A stretch of DNA of 64,000 nucleotides from CAWCAW01 sp963714125 (GTDB taxonomy: Bacteria; Actinomycetota; Acidimicrobiia; Acidimicrobiales; UBA8190). A program made the position numbers and the translations under genes. Below, piece by piece: positions 32,746 through 40,859 of this stretch (the stretch's first letter is position 1; the number at the start of each line of letters is the position of its first letter). The notes beneath the pieces are model-generated. The model was given only the letters and a program-made list of their open reading frames with translations. It searched no databases and was not told the DNA's origin. The DNA lies in contig OY970234.1 in the NCBI GenBank assembly GCA_963714125.1, positions 1,984,001 to 2,048,000 on the forward strand. The letters run 5' to 3'.

Positions 32746-33066
32746 ATGCCGCAACCTCCTGCACTGACCCCGGAGCAGCGCCAGGCGGCGCTGGACAAGG
32801 CCGCCAAGGTTCGTCGCGAGCGGGCCGAAGTCAAAGAGAAGCTGAAGATGGGTTCCATCACCCTGTCTGAGCTTCTCAAGCGGGCCGACGAAGACGAGAC
32901 GGTCGGCAAGATGAAGGTGCTCTCCGTGTTGGAGTCGCTGCCTGGCCTGGGCAAGGTCAAGGCCCGGCGCCTGATGGAAACGGTGGGCATCAGCGAGAGC
33001 CGCCGGCTGCAGGGACTCGGTGTCAACCAGCGCGACGCGCTGCTGGCGCATACCGCAAAGTCCTGA
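32746..33066 (+). CDS. mihF: Integration host factor, actinobacterial type (mIHF)
   Basis: 106 residues. The basic helical N-terminus (RQAALDKAAKVRRERAEVKEKL, read in two parts) and the helix-two-turn-helix-like SLPGLGKVKARRLMETVGI identify the actinobacterial nucleoid protein mIHF, unrelated in sequence to E. coli IHF. It bends and coats DNA. Its place before gmk and rpoZ is conserved in actinobacteria. The TGA stop forms a CTGA overlap with the likely gmk start. Confidence 0.94.
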   Translation: MPQPPALTPEQRQAALDKAAKVRRERAEVKEKLKMGSITLSELLKRADEDETVGKMKVLSVLESLPGLGKVKARRLMETVGISESRRLQGLGVNQRDALLAHTAKS

Positions 33067-33638
33067 TCCTCGTCATCTTCGGCCCCGGCGGGGCCGGTAA
33101 GGGCACTGTCGCCGCTCGACTCGTCAGTCGGGACCCCGATTTGTGGTTGAGCCGGTCATGGACAACGCGTCCGCGTCGCCCCGGTGAAGGTGACGACGCC
33201 TACATCTTCGTGGATCGGGCCCGTTTCGAGGAGCACGCCGCGGCCAACGGGTTTCTCGAATGGGCGGAATTCCTGGGCCAGCTCTATGGGACGCCGCGCC
33301 CCGACCCGCCGCCGGGCAAGGACGTCCTCCTCGAGATCGACCTCCAGGGTGCGGTGCAGGTCAGGAAGCTTCATCCCGATGCTGTGCTCGTGCTCCTGGT
33401 GCCCCCGAGCCCCGAAGTGCAACGAGAGCGGCTCCGGCGACGGGGTGACGACGAGGCCGAGGTCCTGCGCCGCCTGACCAAGGGCGTCGAAGAAACGGAG
33501 GCCGGCAAGGCACTCACGCCGTACGTGGTGGTGAACGAGGACCTCGATCAAGCTACGGCCACGGTGGCCGGTATACTGGACAATTGCCGCAAAGCCGCCC
33601 AGAGCCCTTTGGGCGGCGCGCCCTCTGAAGGAGCCTGA
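33063..33638 (+). CDS. gmk: Guanylate kinase with probable CTG start
   Basis: 191 residues if begun at CTG 33063. Phosphorylates GMP to GDP with ATP. The P-loop GPGGAGKGT (residues 7-15) lies before the first TTG at 33141, so any ATG/GTG/TTG start would delete it. Between the in-frame upstream region and the P-loop the only plausible initiators are CTG 33063 and ATC 33066. CTG forms a CTGA overlap with the mihF stop. GMP-binding motifs SRSWTTRPRRPGEGDDAY and LYGTP (Tyr-Gly-Thr) follow, then EIDLQGAVQV. Length and order are normal for the family. The end overlaps rpoZ by one base. Confidence 0.92.
   Translation: MILVIFGPGGAGKGTVAARLVSRDPDLWLSRSWTTRPRRPGEGDDAYIFVDRARFEEHAAANGFLEWAEFLGQLYGTPRPDPPPGKDVLLEIDLQGAVQVRKLHPDAVLVLLVPPSPEVQRERLRRRGDDEAEVLRRLTKGVEETEAGKALTPYVVVNEDLDQATATVAGILDNCRKAAQSPLGGAPSEGA
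33572..33577 (+). promoter_or_regulatory. Possible internal -10 (TATACT) before rpoZ
   Basis: TATACT within the gmk 3' end is an excellent -10 match 61 bases before the rpoZ start, but no -35 was recognised. Confidence 0.3.
33594..33617 (+). other. Hairpin in gmk 3' end ahead of rpoZ
   Basis: GCCGCCC and GGGCGGC flank a 10-base loop in the last 45 bases of gmk, just before the rpoZ ribosome-binding region (GAAGGAG). It may tune rpoZ translation; there is no T-run. Confidence 0.35.
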
Positions 33639-34072
33639 TGGCCCAGCGTCGCAACACGCTCATGGATCCCCCCATCGAGAGCCTGCTCGACAACGTGGAC
33701 TCCAAGTTCACCTTGGTGGCGTTGTCCGCCAAGCGGGCGCGCCAGATCAACTCGTATTACAACCAGCTCGGTGAGGGCATGGGCATGGTCGTGCCTCCGC
33801 AGGTGACGTCGGTGTCAGGAAAGCCCCTAACCATCGCGTTTGAGGAAGTTGCCGCCGGCAAGGCCGTCTATCGCCGCATCGTCCCCATCGAGGATGGCGA
33901 GGGCGAGGAAGTGGCTGAGGTGGCCGAGGTCATTGAAGTCGCCGAGGTTGCTGAGGTCGCCGACGTGGTCGACGTTGTCGACGTTGTCGAACTTGAGGCG
34001 GTAACGCCGGCCGACATCGTTGAGGTGGCGGGGTCCGACGAGGTCGCCGCCGCGCCGGAGGCCGGCGAGTAG
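33638..34072 (+). CDS. rpoZ: RNA polymerase omega subunit with long repetitive tail
   Basis: 144 residues. Residues 1-85 are a normal omega (MDPPIESLLDNVDSKFTLV, SAKRARQINSYYNQLGEG, KPLTIAFEEVAAGKAVYRR), which helps beta-prime fold and assemble. Residues 86-144 form an acidic extension in which 91-117 are nine consecutive triplets of the pattern [E/D]-V-[A/I/V], a quasi-regular heptad-free repeat. Actinobacterial omegas often carry an acidic tail, but this regular repeat is unusual. GAAGGAG precedes the ATG, which shares a base with the gmk stop. Confidence 0.94.
   Translation: MAQRRNTLMDPPIESLLDNVDSKFTLVALSAKRARQINSYYNQLGEGMGMVVPPQVTSVSGKPLTIAFEEVAAGKAVYRRIVPIEDGEGEEVAEVAEVIEVAEVAEVADVVDVVDVVELEAVTPADIVEVAGSDEVAAAPEAGE
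33908..33988 (+). repeat. Nine-triplet E/D-V-x repeat in rpoZ
   Basis: A 9-base period (GAG GTG GCC-like, drifting to GAC GTT GTC) encodes nine tandem three-residue units in the omega C-terminal tail. Confidence 0.75.
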
Positions 34073-34090
34073 CAGGCGAGTGCCGCCTGC
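34072..34090 (+). terminator. Hairpin between rpoZ and coaBC
   Basis: GCAGGC and GCCTGC enclose 7 bases immediately after the rpoZ stop. No T-run follows, so attenuation is possible but termination is doubtful. Confidence 0.3.
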
Positions 34091-34119
34091 CTGCGCCCGG
34101 CGCGGAGCACGGAGAGCCC

Positions 34120-35433
34120 ATGTCAGAGCTCGCTGCGGGTAGCCCAGCGCCGGGCACCGTTGCCCACGCTGATCGTCGGCCGACGATCGTGCTCGGTGTC
34201 ACCGGAGGCATTGCCGCCTACAAAGCCATTGAAGTCTGTCGTCGCCTTGTCGACGCCGGCGTCTACGTGGTCCCCGTTCTCACCGACGACGCCACCCGGT
34301 TCGTGGGCGCGGTCACATTCTCGGCGTTGGCTTCGGAGCCGGTGCAGCGCAGTATGTGGGACGAAGCCGACCCCATTCCCCATACTCGACTGGGCCGGCG
34401 CGCCGACCTGGTGCTCGTAGTGCCGGCCACGGCCCGATTCCTCGCCAGTTACGCCCACGGGCTGTCGGACTCGTTGCTGGCCGCCACTGTGCTGGCCACC
34501 CGGGCCCCGGTCATGGTGTGCCCGGCCATGCACACGGAGATGTGGGAGCACCCCGCCGTAGCGGACAACGTGGCCACATTGCGGCGTCGTGACGTGCATG
34601 TGGTTGCCCCCGAAGAAGGTCATCTGGCCGGAGGCGATGTCGGCGCCGGCCGATTGGCAGACCCTGCCACCATCGTGGCCGCCGCCCTGGCGGTCCTGGC
34701 TGACAGCAGGGCATCGGGGCACGCCAGCGGTGGTGGTGACCTGGCCGGCCGGCGCGTGGTGGTCAGCGCGGGCGGGACCAGAGAGGCCATCGACCCGGTG
34801 CGGTTCATCACGAACCGGTCATCGGGGAAACAGGGCCACGCCCTGGCTGAGGTGGCCGCCCGGCGCGGGGCAGAGGTGGTGCTTGTCACGACCACCGAGC
34901 TCGCCGCTCCTGGCGCCGCTGAGGTGGTCCGGGTCGACAGCGCCGCCGCCATGGAGCGCGCCGTCCTCGCTCACGGACAGAGCGCCGACGTCGTTGTCAT
35001 GGCGGCTGCGGTGGCCGATTTCCGGCCCAAGGCCGTGGCCGAGGCCAAGATGCACAAGAGCGATGGGGTTCCCGATCTCGTGCTCGAGCCGACCCCCGAC
35101 ATCCTCGCCGAGCTGGGGCGTCGACGCCGGACCGGGCAGGTCCTGGTGGGATTCGCGGCCGAGACCGACGACGTCACCGAGCGGGCTGCCGCCAAATTGC
35201 AGGCCAAGGGCGTCGACTTCATGGTGGCCAACGACGTGAGTGCCGAAGGTGTCGGGTTCGATCACGACACCAACGCGGTGACCATCTTGGGATCCGATGG
35301 ATCTCGGCGCGAGGTTGCCTTGACCACCAAGCACCAAGTAGCCGAAGCCGTGTTCGATACAGTTGTCGATCGCCTGGGCGGGCCAGGAGCCGGAGCCCCC
35401 GCAGGCGACGGGCACTCGAGGAGCGATACGTGA
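34120..35433 (+). CDS. coaBC: Bifunctional CoaBC (4'-phosphopantothenoylcysteine synthetase/decarboxylase)
   Basis: 437 residues. The N-terminal FMN-dependent decarboxylase (CoaC) has VTGGIAAYKAIEV, the catalytic-His region DPIPHTRLGRRADL and CPAMHTEMW. The site of the E. coli catalytic Cys (ACGDxGxGRM) reads AGGDVGAGRL, so Cys is replaced by Gly; from memory, mycobacterial CoaBC also lacks this Cys. The C-terminal synthetase (CoaB, from ~residue 205) shows VVSAGGTREAIDPVRFITN, SSGKQGHALAE, MAAAVADFRP and VGFAAETDD. Together they turn phosphopantothenate and cysteine into phosphopantetheine using CTP. It ends in a GTGA overlap with metK. Confidence 0.96.
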   Translation: MSELAAGSPAPGTVAHADRRPTIVLGVTGGIAAYKAIEVCRRLVDAGVYVVPVLTDDATRFVGAVTFSALASEPVQRSMWDEADPIPHTRLGRRADLVLVVPATARFLASYAHGLSDSLLAATVLATRAPVMVCPAMHTEMWEHPAVADNVATLRRRDVHVVAPEEGHLAGGDVGAGRLADPATIVAAALAVLADSRASGHASGGGDLAGRRVVVSAGGTREAIDPVRFITNRSSGKQGHALAEVAARRGAEVVLVTTTELAAPGAAEVVRVDSAAAMERAVLAHGQSADVVVMAAAVADFRPKAVAEAKMHKSDGVPDLVLEPTPDILAELGRRRRTGQVLVGFAAETDDVTERAAAKLQAKGVDFMVANDVSAEGVGFDHDTNAVTILGSDGSRREVALTTKHQVAEAVFDTVVDRLGGPGAGAPAGDGHSRSDT

Positions 35434-36626
35434 CCAACCAGTACACCTTTACGTCGGAGTCGGTGACCGAGGGGCACCCCGACAAGATGGCCGACCAGAT
35501 CTCGGACTCGGTCCTCGACGCCGTCATCGAACAAGACCCCACGGCGCGCGTGGCCTGCGAGACGCTGCTGACCACCGGCCTGGTGGTAGTGGCCGGGGAG
35601 ATCTCCACCTCGTGCTACGTCGACATCCCGTCGTTGGTGCGCCGGGTCGTGTGCGAGATCGGCTACGACAACGAGTCGCACGGGTTCAACGGTCAGACCT
35701 GCGGCGTGATGGTGGCGCTCGACGAACAGTCACCTGACATCGCCCAAGGCGTCACCGCCGCCCACGAAGTCCGCACCGGATCAGGGGGTGAGGACCAACT
35801 CAACGCGCAAGGCGCGGGCGACCAGGGGATGATGTTCGGCTACGCGTGCGACGAGACGCCCGACCTCATGCCGCTGCCCATCTGGTTGGCGCATCGCTTG
35901 GCTCAGCGTCTGGCTCAGGTGCGTCGCGTCGGGGTGCTCCCGTATCTGCGCCCCGATGGCAAGACCCAGGTCAGTGTGAACTACGAGGGGGGTCGACCCG
36001 TCTCCATCGAGACCATCCTCATCTCCACCCAACACGGCCCGGGCGTCGACATCGAGACGTTGTTGCTTCCCGACCTGCGCGAGCACGTCATCCACCCGCT
36101 GCTCCCGCCCGACCTCGACACCAGCCGGCTCCGGATCCTCGCCAACCCGACGGGGCGCTTCGAGCTGGGCGGTCCCCATGCCGACACCGGCCTCACCGGG
36201 CGCAAGATCATCGTCGACACCTACGGCGGCATGGCCCGTCACGGTGGGGGAGCCTTTTCCGGCAAGGACCCCTCCAAGGTCGACCGCTCCGCTGCCTACG
36301 CGGCGCGTTGGGTGGCCAAGCACGTGGTGGCTTGCGGGGCGGCTCGTCGCTGTGAAGTGCAGGTGGCCTATGCCATCGGCGTGGCTCACCCCGTGTCGCT
36401 TTTGGTGGAGACGTTCGGTACCGAGACCGTCGACCCGACCGCCATCGAGGCGGCGGTGCGCGAGGTCTTCGACCTGCGTCCGGCCGCCATCGTCCGTGAT
36501 CTCGACCTGTTGCGCCCCATCTACCGGCGCACGGCCGCCTACGGCCACTTCGGTCGATCCGACAAAGAGTTCACCTGGGAGCTCGTACCCCGGGTCGACG
36601 ACTTGAAGCGCGCCCTGGGCTTGTAG
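35430..36626 (+). CDS. metK: S-adenosylmethionine synthetase
   Basis: 398 residues. Makes SAM from methionine and ATP. Motifs: FTSESVTEGHPDKMADQISD at the N-terminus (with the ATP-binding His), GAGDQGMMFGYA, the phosphate-binding GGGAFSGKDPSKVDRSAAY and the end segment AYGHFGR. The length is usual. GTG in a GTGA overlap with coaBC. Its SAM supply would serve, among others, the radical SAM enzyme elsewhere in this window. Confidence 0.98.
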   Translation: MTNQYTFTSESVTEGHPDKMADQISDSVLDAVIEQDPTARVACETLLTTGLVVVAGEISTSCYVDIPSLVRRVVCEIGYDNESHGFNGQTCGVMVALDEQSPDIAQGVTAAHEVRTGSGGEDQLNAQGAGDQGMMFGYACDETPDLMPLPIWLAHRLAQRLAQVRRVGVLPYLRPDGKTQVSVNYEGGRPVSIETILISTQHGPGVDIETLLLPDLREHVIHPLLPPDLDTSRLRILANPTGRFELGGPHADTGLTGRKIIVDTYGGMARHGGGAFSGKDPSKVDRSAAYAARWVAKHVVACGAARRCEVQVAYAIGVAHPVSLLVETFGTETVDPTAIEAAVREVFDLRPAAIVRDLDLLRPIYRRTAAYGHFGRSDKEFTWELVPRVDDLKRALGL

Positions 36627-36636
36627 GGCGCGGCCC

Positions 36637-38550
36637 ATGGTGGCCGACGAGCGCGCCCCGACCGCCGACGGGGTCAGCGACACCCGGGTGGTGCGGGTCG
36701 TGCCGGCGGTGGCCGCGCTGCGCAAGAGCTTCGATTATCTGGTTCCCGACGCACTGCGCGACGCGGTGCGGGTGGGAACCGAAGTCCGCGTCGTCCTGGC
36801 CAACCGTCGTGTCGGGGGGTGGGTCGTCGAGGACGACGTCGTGCCGGCCACGACAGCCACCTTGCGACCGTTGGCGGCTGTACGGGGGTGGGGGCCGCCG
36901 CCGGCGGTGGTGGACCTGGCGTCCTGGGCCGCCTGGCGCTGGGCCGGCCCCGTGCCCTCGTTCTTGCAGACGGCGTCGGCGCCCCGAGTGGTGCGAACCC
37001 TGCCCGTCGGGCGCGCCGGTTTGGTTCCCGTGGCGCCCTTGGGTCCCGGGGGAGGCGTGGGAATCGAGAGCCACGACCATGACGGTGTTGGTACCGTGCT
37101 CGACCGTGTCGGGGCGAGCGGCGCCACCGTCGTCCGGGTCCCTCCCGCCTTTGCCACCGGCGCCCTGGTGCGAGAAGTGGCGTCACGCTGGCCCGTCGGT
37201 GCCAGCGGGTCGCTGTTGGTGCTCGTCACCGCCCATCGGTCGGTGCGGGCCGTGGCCCAGGGCTTGCGTCGCGCCGGCCACGTCGTGGCCGAGCTCCCCG
37301 ACCAGTGGGCCCTGGCGCGCGCCGGCAACTGCATCGCCATCGGCACCCGGGCGGCCGCCTTTGCCCCCCTGGAGCGTGTGGGTGCCGTGGTCGTCCTCGA
37401 CGCCCATGACGAGGCGTACGTCGAAGAACGTGCTCCGACGTGGAGCGCGTGGGCGGTGGCGGTCGAACGGGCCCGGCGTGACGCGGCGCCGTGCCTCTTG
37501 GTCTCGCCCTGCCCGACGCTGGAGATCCTCGAAGCGGGACCATTGGTGACCCTCCCAAGACGTGACGAGCGTCGGGGTTGGCCTGTGGTGGAAGTGATCG
37601 ACCGTTCGGCGGATGATCCCCGCACCGGCTTGTTCTCGCCGCGCTTGGTGTCGGTGGTGCGGTGGGCGGCCGAGGGGCCGGGTCGCAAGGTGGCGTGTGT
37701 GCTCAACCGCACCGGACGGGTTCGGTTGTTGGCGTGCGTGGCCTGCGGCGCCCTGGCACGTTGTGAGCGCTGCGGCGGCGCGCTCGAGCTCATCGACGAG
37801 GGCACGCCGGTGTTGTCCTGTCGACGTTGCCACCACCAGCGGCCCGTGGTGTGCGACCAATGCGGAGCCACGCGCATGAAGTGGCTGCGCGCCGGCGTGA
37901 CGCGCGTGCGCGAAGAGATCGCCGCCTTGACCAACGCGCCGGTTGACGAAATGTGGGGACCGCTGCCCACAGGCGCCGGAGCTGGGGGCCCCGGAGTTGA
38001 CGGTGCGGGTGAAACGGCGCCGGTGGTGGTGGGAACAGAAGCCGTGTTGCACCGTTTTGCCGCCTTCGACGCCGTCTGCTTTCTTGACTTCGATGCCGAG
38101 TTGATGGCGCCGCGCCTTCACGCTGGCGAGCAAGCCCTTGGTCTTTTGGCCCGCGCCGCTCGACTGGTGGCTCGGTCTGCTTTTGAGGTGCCGCCGGGGG
38201 AGGAGCGCGCTCGGGGCCGTGTGCTCGTGCAGACCCGCCAGCCGCATCACGACGCGTTGCGCAGTGCGGTGATGGCCGATCCCGCCGTGTTGGCGCGCTC
38301 GGAGTACGAGGTGCGCCGGCTTTTGCGCTTGCCGCCGATCACGGCTCAGGCGGTGATCTCAGGTGCCGCCGCCGACGCCTACGGCGCCGCCTTGGCGGGA
38401 GCCGCTCCGGCCCGTGTCGAGGTCACTGGCCCCCTGGACGGCGCATGGTCGGTGCGGGCCGACGATCACAACATGCTGTGCGACGTGCTGGCTTCGGTGC
38501 CGCGTCCCGCCGGGCGCTTGCGTGTCGAGGTTGATCCCGTCCGGGGGTAG
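36637..38550 (+). CDS. priA: PriA-like primosome protein without helicase motif
   Basis: 637 residues. The N-terminal 3'BD domain (VVPAVAALRKSFDYLVPD, GTEVRVVLANRRVGGWV) and the zinc-binding cysteines (CVACGALARCERCGG, CRRCHHQRPVVCDQCGA) mark PriA. The ATPase P-loop (normally GVTGSGKT) is absent: the corresponding segment reads ASGATVVRVPP. The DEEH box is also altered (LDAHDEAYVEERAP). This degenerate form is typical of actinobacteria and may act as a fork-structure recognition protein rather than a helicase. The ATG is 10 bases after metK. Confidence 0.9.
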   Translation: MVADERAPTADGVSDTRVVRVVPAVAALRKSFDYLVPDALRDAVRVGTEVRVVLANRRVGGWVVEDDVVPATTATLRPLAAVRGWGPPPAVVDLASWAAWRWAGPVPSFLQTASAPRVVRTLPVGRAGLVPVAPLGPGGGVGIESHDHDGVGTVLDRVGASGATVVRVPPAFATGALVREVASRWPVGASGSLLVLVTAHRSVRAVAQGLRRAGHVVAELPDQWALARAGNCIAIGTRAAAFAPLERVGAVVVLDAHDEAYVEERAPTWSAWAVAVERARRDAAPCLLVSPCPTLEILEAGPLVTLPRRDERRGWPVVEVIDRSADDPRTGLFSPRLVSVVRWAAEGPGRKVACVLNRTGRVRLLACVACGALARCERCGGALELIDEGTPVLSCRRCHHQRPVVCDQCGATRMKWLRAGVTRVREEIAALTNAPVDEMWGPLPTGAGAGGPGVDGAGETAPVVVGTEAVLHRFAAFDAVCFLDFDAELMAPRLHAGEQALGLLARAARLVARSAFEVPPGEERARGRVLVQTRQPHHDALRSAVMADPAVLARSEYEVRRLLRLPPITAQAVISGAAADAYGAALAGAAPARVEVTGPLDGAWSVRADDHNMLCDVLASVPRPAGRLRVEVDPVRG

Positions 38551-38594
38551 GGGAGAACCGGGCCCGAAGTGGGTAGTTGGGCCAGGGGCGCCGG

Positions 38595-38600
38595 TACCAT
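38595..38600 (+). promoter_or_regulatory. -10 box (TACCAT), leaderless promoter for def
   Basis: TACCAT ends 6 bases before the GTG of def in a 56-base gap. The fit to TANNNT and the spacing suggest a leaderless mRNA. Confidence 0.4.
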
Positions 38601-38606
38601 GGACCG

Positions 38607-39197
38607 GTGGCTGCGTACGAGATCAGACAGTATGGCGATCCTGTGCTCCGGCAACGAGCTCGCGAAGTCGACGAGATCGACGGGCGTCTCAAGGTGCTGG
38701 CCGACGACATGGTCGTGACCATGTACGACGCCCCCGGCGTGGGTCTGGCCGCCCCCCAGGTGGGCGTGCAGAAGAGGATCTTCGTGTTCGATACCGGTGA
38801 CGGCGACGGTCCGACGGCGATCGTCAACCCGGTGATCTCCGAATCCCGCGGCGAATGGACCTATGACGAAGGGTGCCTCTCCATTCCGGGATTGTCCTGG
38901 CCCATCGTGCGCCCCAAAGAGGTGCACCTGGCCGGATTCGACCTCGACGGTCAGGAAATCTCCATCGAAGCCGACGAGTTCCTGGCGCGCGTCTTTCAGC
39001 ACGAGGTGGACCACCTCGACGGTGTCCTGCTCGTCGAGCGGCTCGACGAAGACCAACGCAAAGAGGCTTTGCGCCTGTTGCGAGCCCGAGCCCTCAACCT
39101 CCCCACGGGCGACCCCGATGGGCTCGCCTTGTTGGGAAATGCCGCCCACGAGGGTGACGGCGACGAAGGCGAGCACACCGACCACGTCGGCTTGTAG
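38607..39197 (+). CDS. def: Peptide deformylase
   Basis: 196 residues. Removes the formyl group from new polypeptides. The three signature motifs are intact: GVGLAAPQVG, EGCLSIPG (metal Cys) and HEVDHLDGVL (two His and the catalytic Glu). The C-terminus runs ~25 residues beyond the core with an acidic, Gly-rich end (GDGDEGEHTDH). The GTG at 38607 starts the family sequence; upstream codons in frame are not family-like. Followed 10 bases later by fmt, which installs the same formyl group. Confidence 0.96.
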   Translation: MAAYEIRQYGDPVLRQRAREVDEIDGRLKVLADDMVVTMYDAPGVGLAAPQVGVQKRIFVFDTGDGDGPTAIVNPVISESRGEWTYDEGCLSIPGLSWPIVRPKEVHLAGFDLDGQEISIEADEFLARVFQHEVDHLDGVLLVERLDEDQRKEALRLLRARALNLPTGDPDGLALLGNAAHEGDGDEGEHTDHVGL

Positions 39198-39207
39198 GTC
39201 CTTGCCC

Positions 39208-40119
39208 GTGGCCCGACTCGTTTTCCTCGGTTCACCGGAGGCCGCCGTCGAGCCACTGCGCGCCCTGGTGGCAGCCGGACATGACATCGCCACGGTGGTG
39301 AGCCAGCCCGACAAACGGCGGGGCCGGGGCAACGCCATGGTTCCCAGTCCCGTCAAAGAGGCCGCCATGGAGCTCGGGATCCCGGTCACCGACGACCTGA
39401 AATCCATTCTCGGGCTCGAGGCCGAGCTCGGGGTGGTGGTTGCCTACGGGCGGATCATCCCGCAGTCGGTGCTCGACGTCGTGCCCATGATCAACGTCCA
39501 CTTCTCGTTGTTGCCGCGCTGGCGGGGGGCCGCCCCCGTGGAGCGGGCCATCCTGGCCGGCGACGTCGACACCGGCGTGTGCATCATGCGACTGGAGGCC
39601 GGGCTCGACACCGGACCGGTGCTGGCTCGCCGTCGGCTTCCCATCGATCATCGGGGCCGGGAGCACGCTGACGTGCTGACCGAGCGCCTGGCCGTGGTGG
39701 GAACCGAGCTGCTTCTCGACGTCCTGGCGGGCGGCGTGGCCAGCATTCCCGCCGGCGAGCAACAACAGGGTGAGTCGACGTATGCCCCCAAGCTCGACCC
39801 CGCCGAGTTCGAGCTGGATTGGACCAAGCCGGCCGCCGAGCTGGAACGCATCGTTCGCCTCGGTCGCGCTTGGACCACCATGGCCGGCGTGCGCCTGGGC
39901 ATCCTCGACGCGGCCGCCGTCGATGAGCCCGATTCCGACGCCGAAGCCGACGCCGCAGCCGACGCCGCAGCCGGCACGCTGGCGGGTACCACGGTGCGCT
40001 GTGGCCAAGGCGCCCTGGAGTTGCTCGAGGTGCAGCCCTCCGGCAAGCGCCCCATGCCCGCCTCGGCCTGGCGACGAGGGTTGCATGGCGGGGACGTCGT
40101 CACCTTGGGAGCGACGTGA
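39208..40119 (+). CDS. fmt: Methionyl-tRNA formyltransferase
   Basis: 303 residues. Formylates Met-tRNA for initiation using 10-formyltetrahydrofolate. N-terminal Rossmann domain (VFLGSPEAAVEPL), the folate-site INVHFSLLPRWRGAAPVERAI with catalytic Asn and His, and the Asp in AGDVDTGV. The C-terminal OB-like domain contains an inserted Asp/Ala repeat (EADAAADAAAG, from two 12-base units at 39946-39969). The GTG at 39208 begins the family sequence. The stop shares a base with rpe; the rsmB gene often found between them is absent. Confidence 0.95.
   Translation: MARLVFLGSPEAAVEPLRALVAAGHDIATVVSQPDKRRGRGNAMVPSPVKEAAMELGIPVTDDLKSILGLEAELGVVVAYGRIIPQSVLDVVPMINVHFSLLPRWRGAAPVERAILAGDVDTGVCIMRLEAGLDTGPVLARRRLPIDHRGREHADVLTERLAVVGTELLLDVLAGGVASIPAGEQQQGESTYAPKLDPAEFELDWTKPAAELERIVRLGRAWTTMAGVRLGILDAAAVDEPDSDAEADAAADAAAGTLAGTTVRCGQGALELLEVQPSGKRPMPASAWRRGLHGGDVVTLGAT
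39946..39969 (+). repeat. 12-base tandem duplication inside fmt
   Basis: GCCGACGCCGCA occurs twice back to back and encodes ADAA repeats within a linker of the fmt C-terminal domain. Confidence 0.75.
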
Positions 40120-40805
40120 TGTCGTCGACCACCACCGCTCCCGTGCTGCGCATTGCTCCTTCGGTGCTTTCGGCTGACTTCGGGGGACTGGCCGAAGCCG
40201 TGGGTGAGGTGGCCGCCGATGCCGATTGGTTGCATGTCGACGTCATGGACGGGCACTTCGTGCCCAACCTCACCATCGGGCCCCCCGTGATCGAGTCGCT
40301 GCGGCGCCACAGCGGGTTGTTCTTCGACTGCCACCTCATGATGACCAACCCCGGTGATTACCTCGAGGCGTTTCGTCGAGCCGGCGCCGATGGCTGCACC
40401 ATCCACGTCGAGGTGGGACGCACCGCCGAGTTGCTGGCCGAGGCCAAGGCCCTCGGGCTCCAAGCGGGGTTGGCCATCAACCCCGAGACGCCGTATGAAG
40501 CCATCGATCCTTTTCTGGATCAGGCCGACCTCGTGCTGGTGATGACCGTGCACCCCGGTTTCGGGGGCCAGGCATTCATGGCCGAGGTTCTGCCCAAGAT
40601 CGCCCGGACGCGCCACGAGCTCGACCGTCGTCACTTGGCCGCCGCCCTCGAAGTGGACGGGGGCATCGACGAGTCGACAGCCGCGTCGGTGGTGGCAGCC
40701 GGCGCGCGGGTGCTGGTGGCCGGCTCGGCGGTTTTCGGGGTGCCCCAGCCCTGGGAGGCGGTGCGACGTATCCGTGCCGCCGGCCTGGCTGCCTTGCCGG
40801 CCTGA
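40119..40805 (+). CDS. rpe: Ribulose-phosphate 3-epimerase
   Basis: 228 residues. Interconverts ribulose-5-phosphate and xylulose-5-phosphate in the pentose phosphate pathway. A TIM barrel with the metal ligands in IAPSVLSADFGGL, LHVDVMDGHFVPNLT (the conserved DVMDG), CHLMM, the VMTVHPGFGGQ motif and VDGGI near the end. GTG 40116 is a possible alternative start; ATG 40119 is preferred because it overlaps the fmt TGA by one base. Confidence 0.97.
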   Translation: MSSTTTAPVLRIAPSVLSADFGGLAEAVGEVAADADWLHVDVMDGHFVPNLTIGPPVIESLRRHSGLFFDCHLMMTNPGDYLEAFRRAGADGCTIHVEVGRTAELLAEAKALGLQAGLAINPETPYEAIDPFLDQADLVLVMTVHPGFGGQAFMAEVLPKIARTRHELDRRHLAAALEVDGGIDESTAASVVAAGARVLVAGSAVFGVPQPWEAVRRIRAAGLAALPA

Positions 40806-40844
40806 GCCGGCGCCGGGCTCGGAAGCCCAGTCCGGAGCACAAAG

Positions 40845-40850
40845 TAGACT
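40845..40850 (+). promoter_or_regulatory. -10 box (TAGACT) for the rib genes
   Basis: TAGACT ends 9 bases before the ribD ATG. The 54-base gap from rpe is far too short for an FMN riboswitch, so transcription is probably leaderless and not riboswitch-controlled. Confidence 0.45.
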
Positions 40851-40859
40851 TGTGATCCC

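Noticed and set aside
34600..34660. Missing catalytic Cys in CoaBC (AGGDVG in place of ACGDxG) as a sign of a dead enzyme
   Set aside because: As I recall, actinobacterial CoaBC proteins generally lack this Cys (mycobacterial sequence reads TGADSGAGRLP), so it is a lineage trait rather than a local defect.
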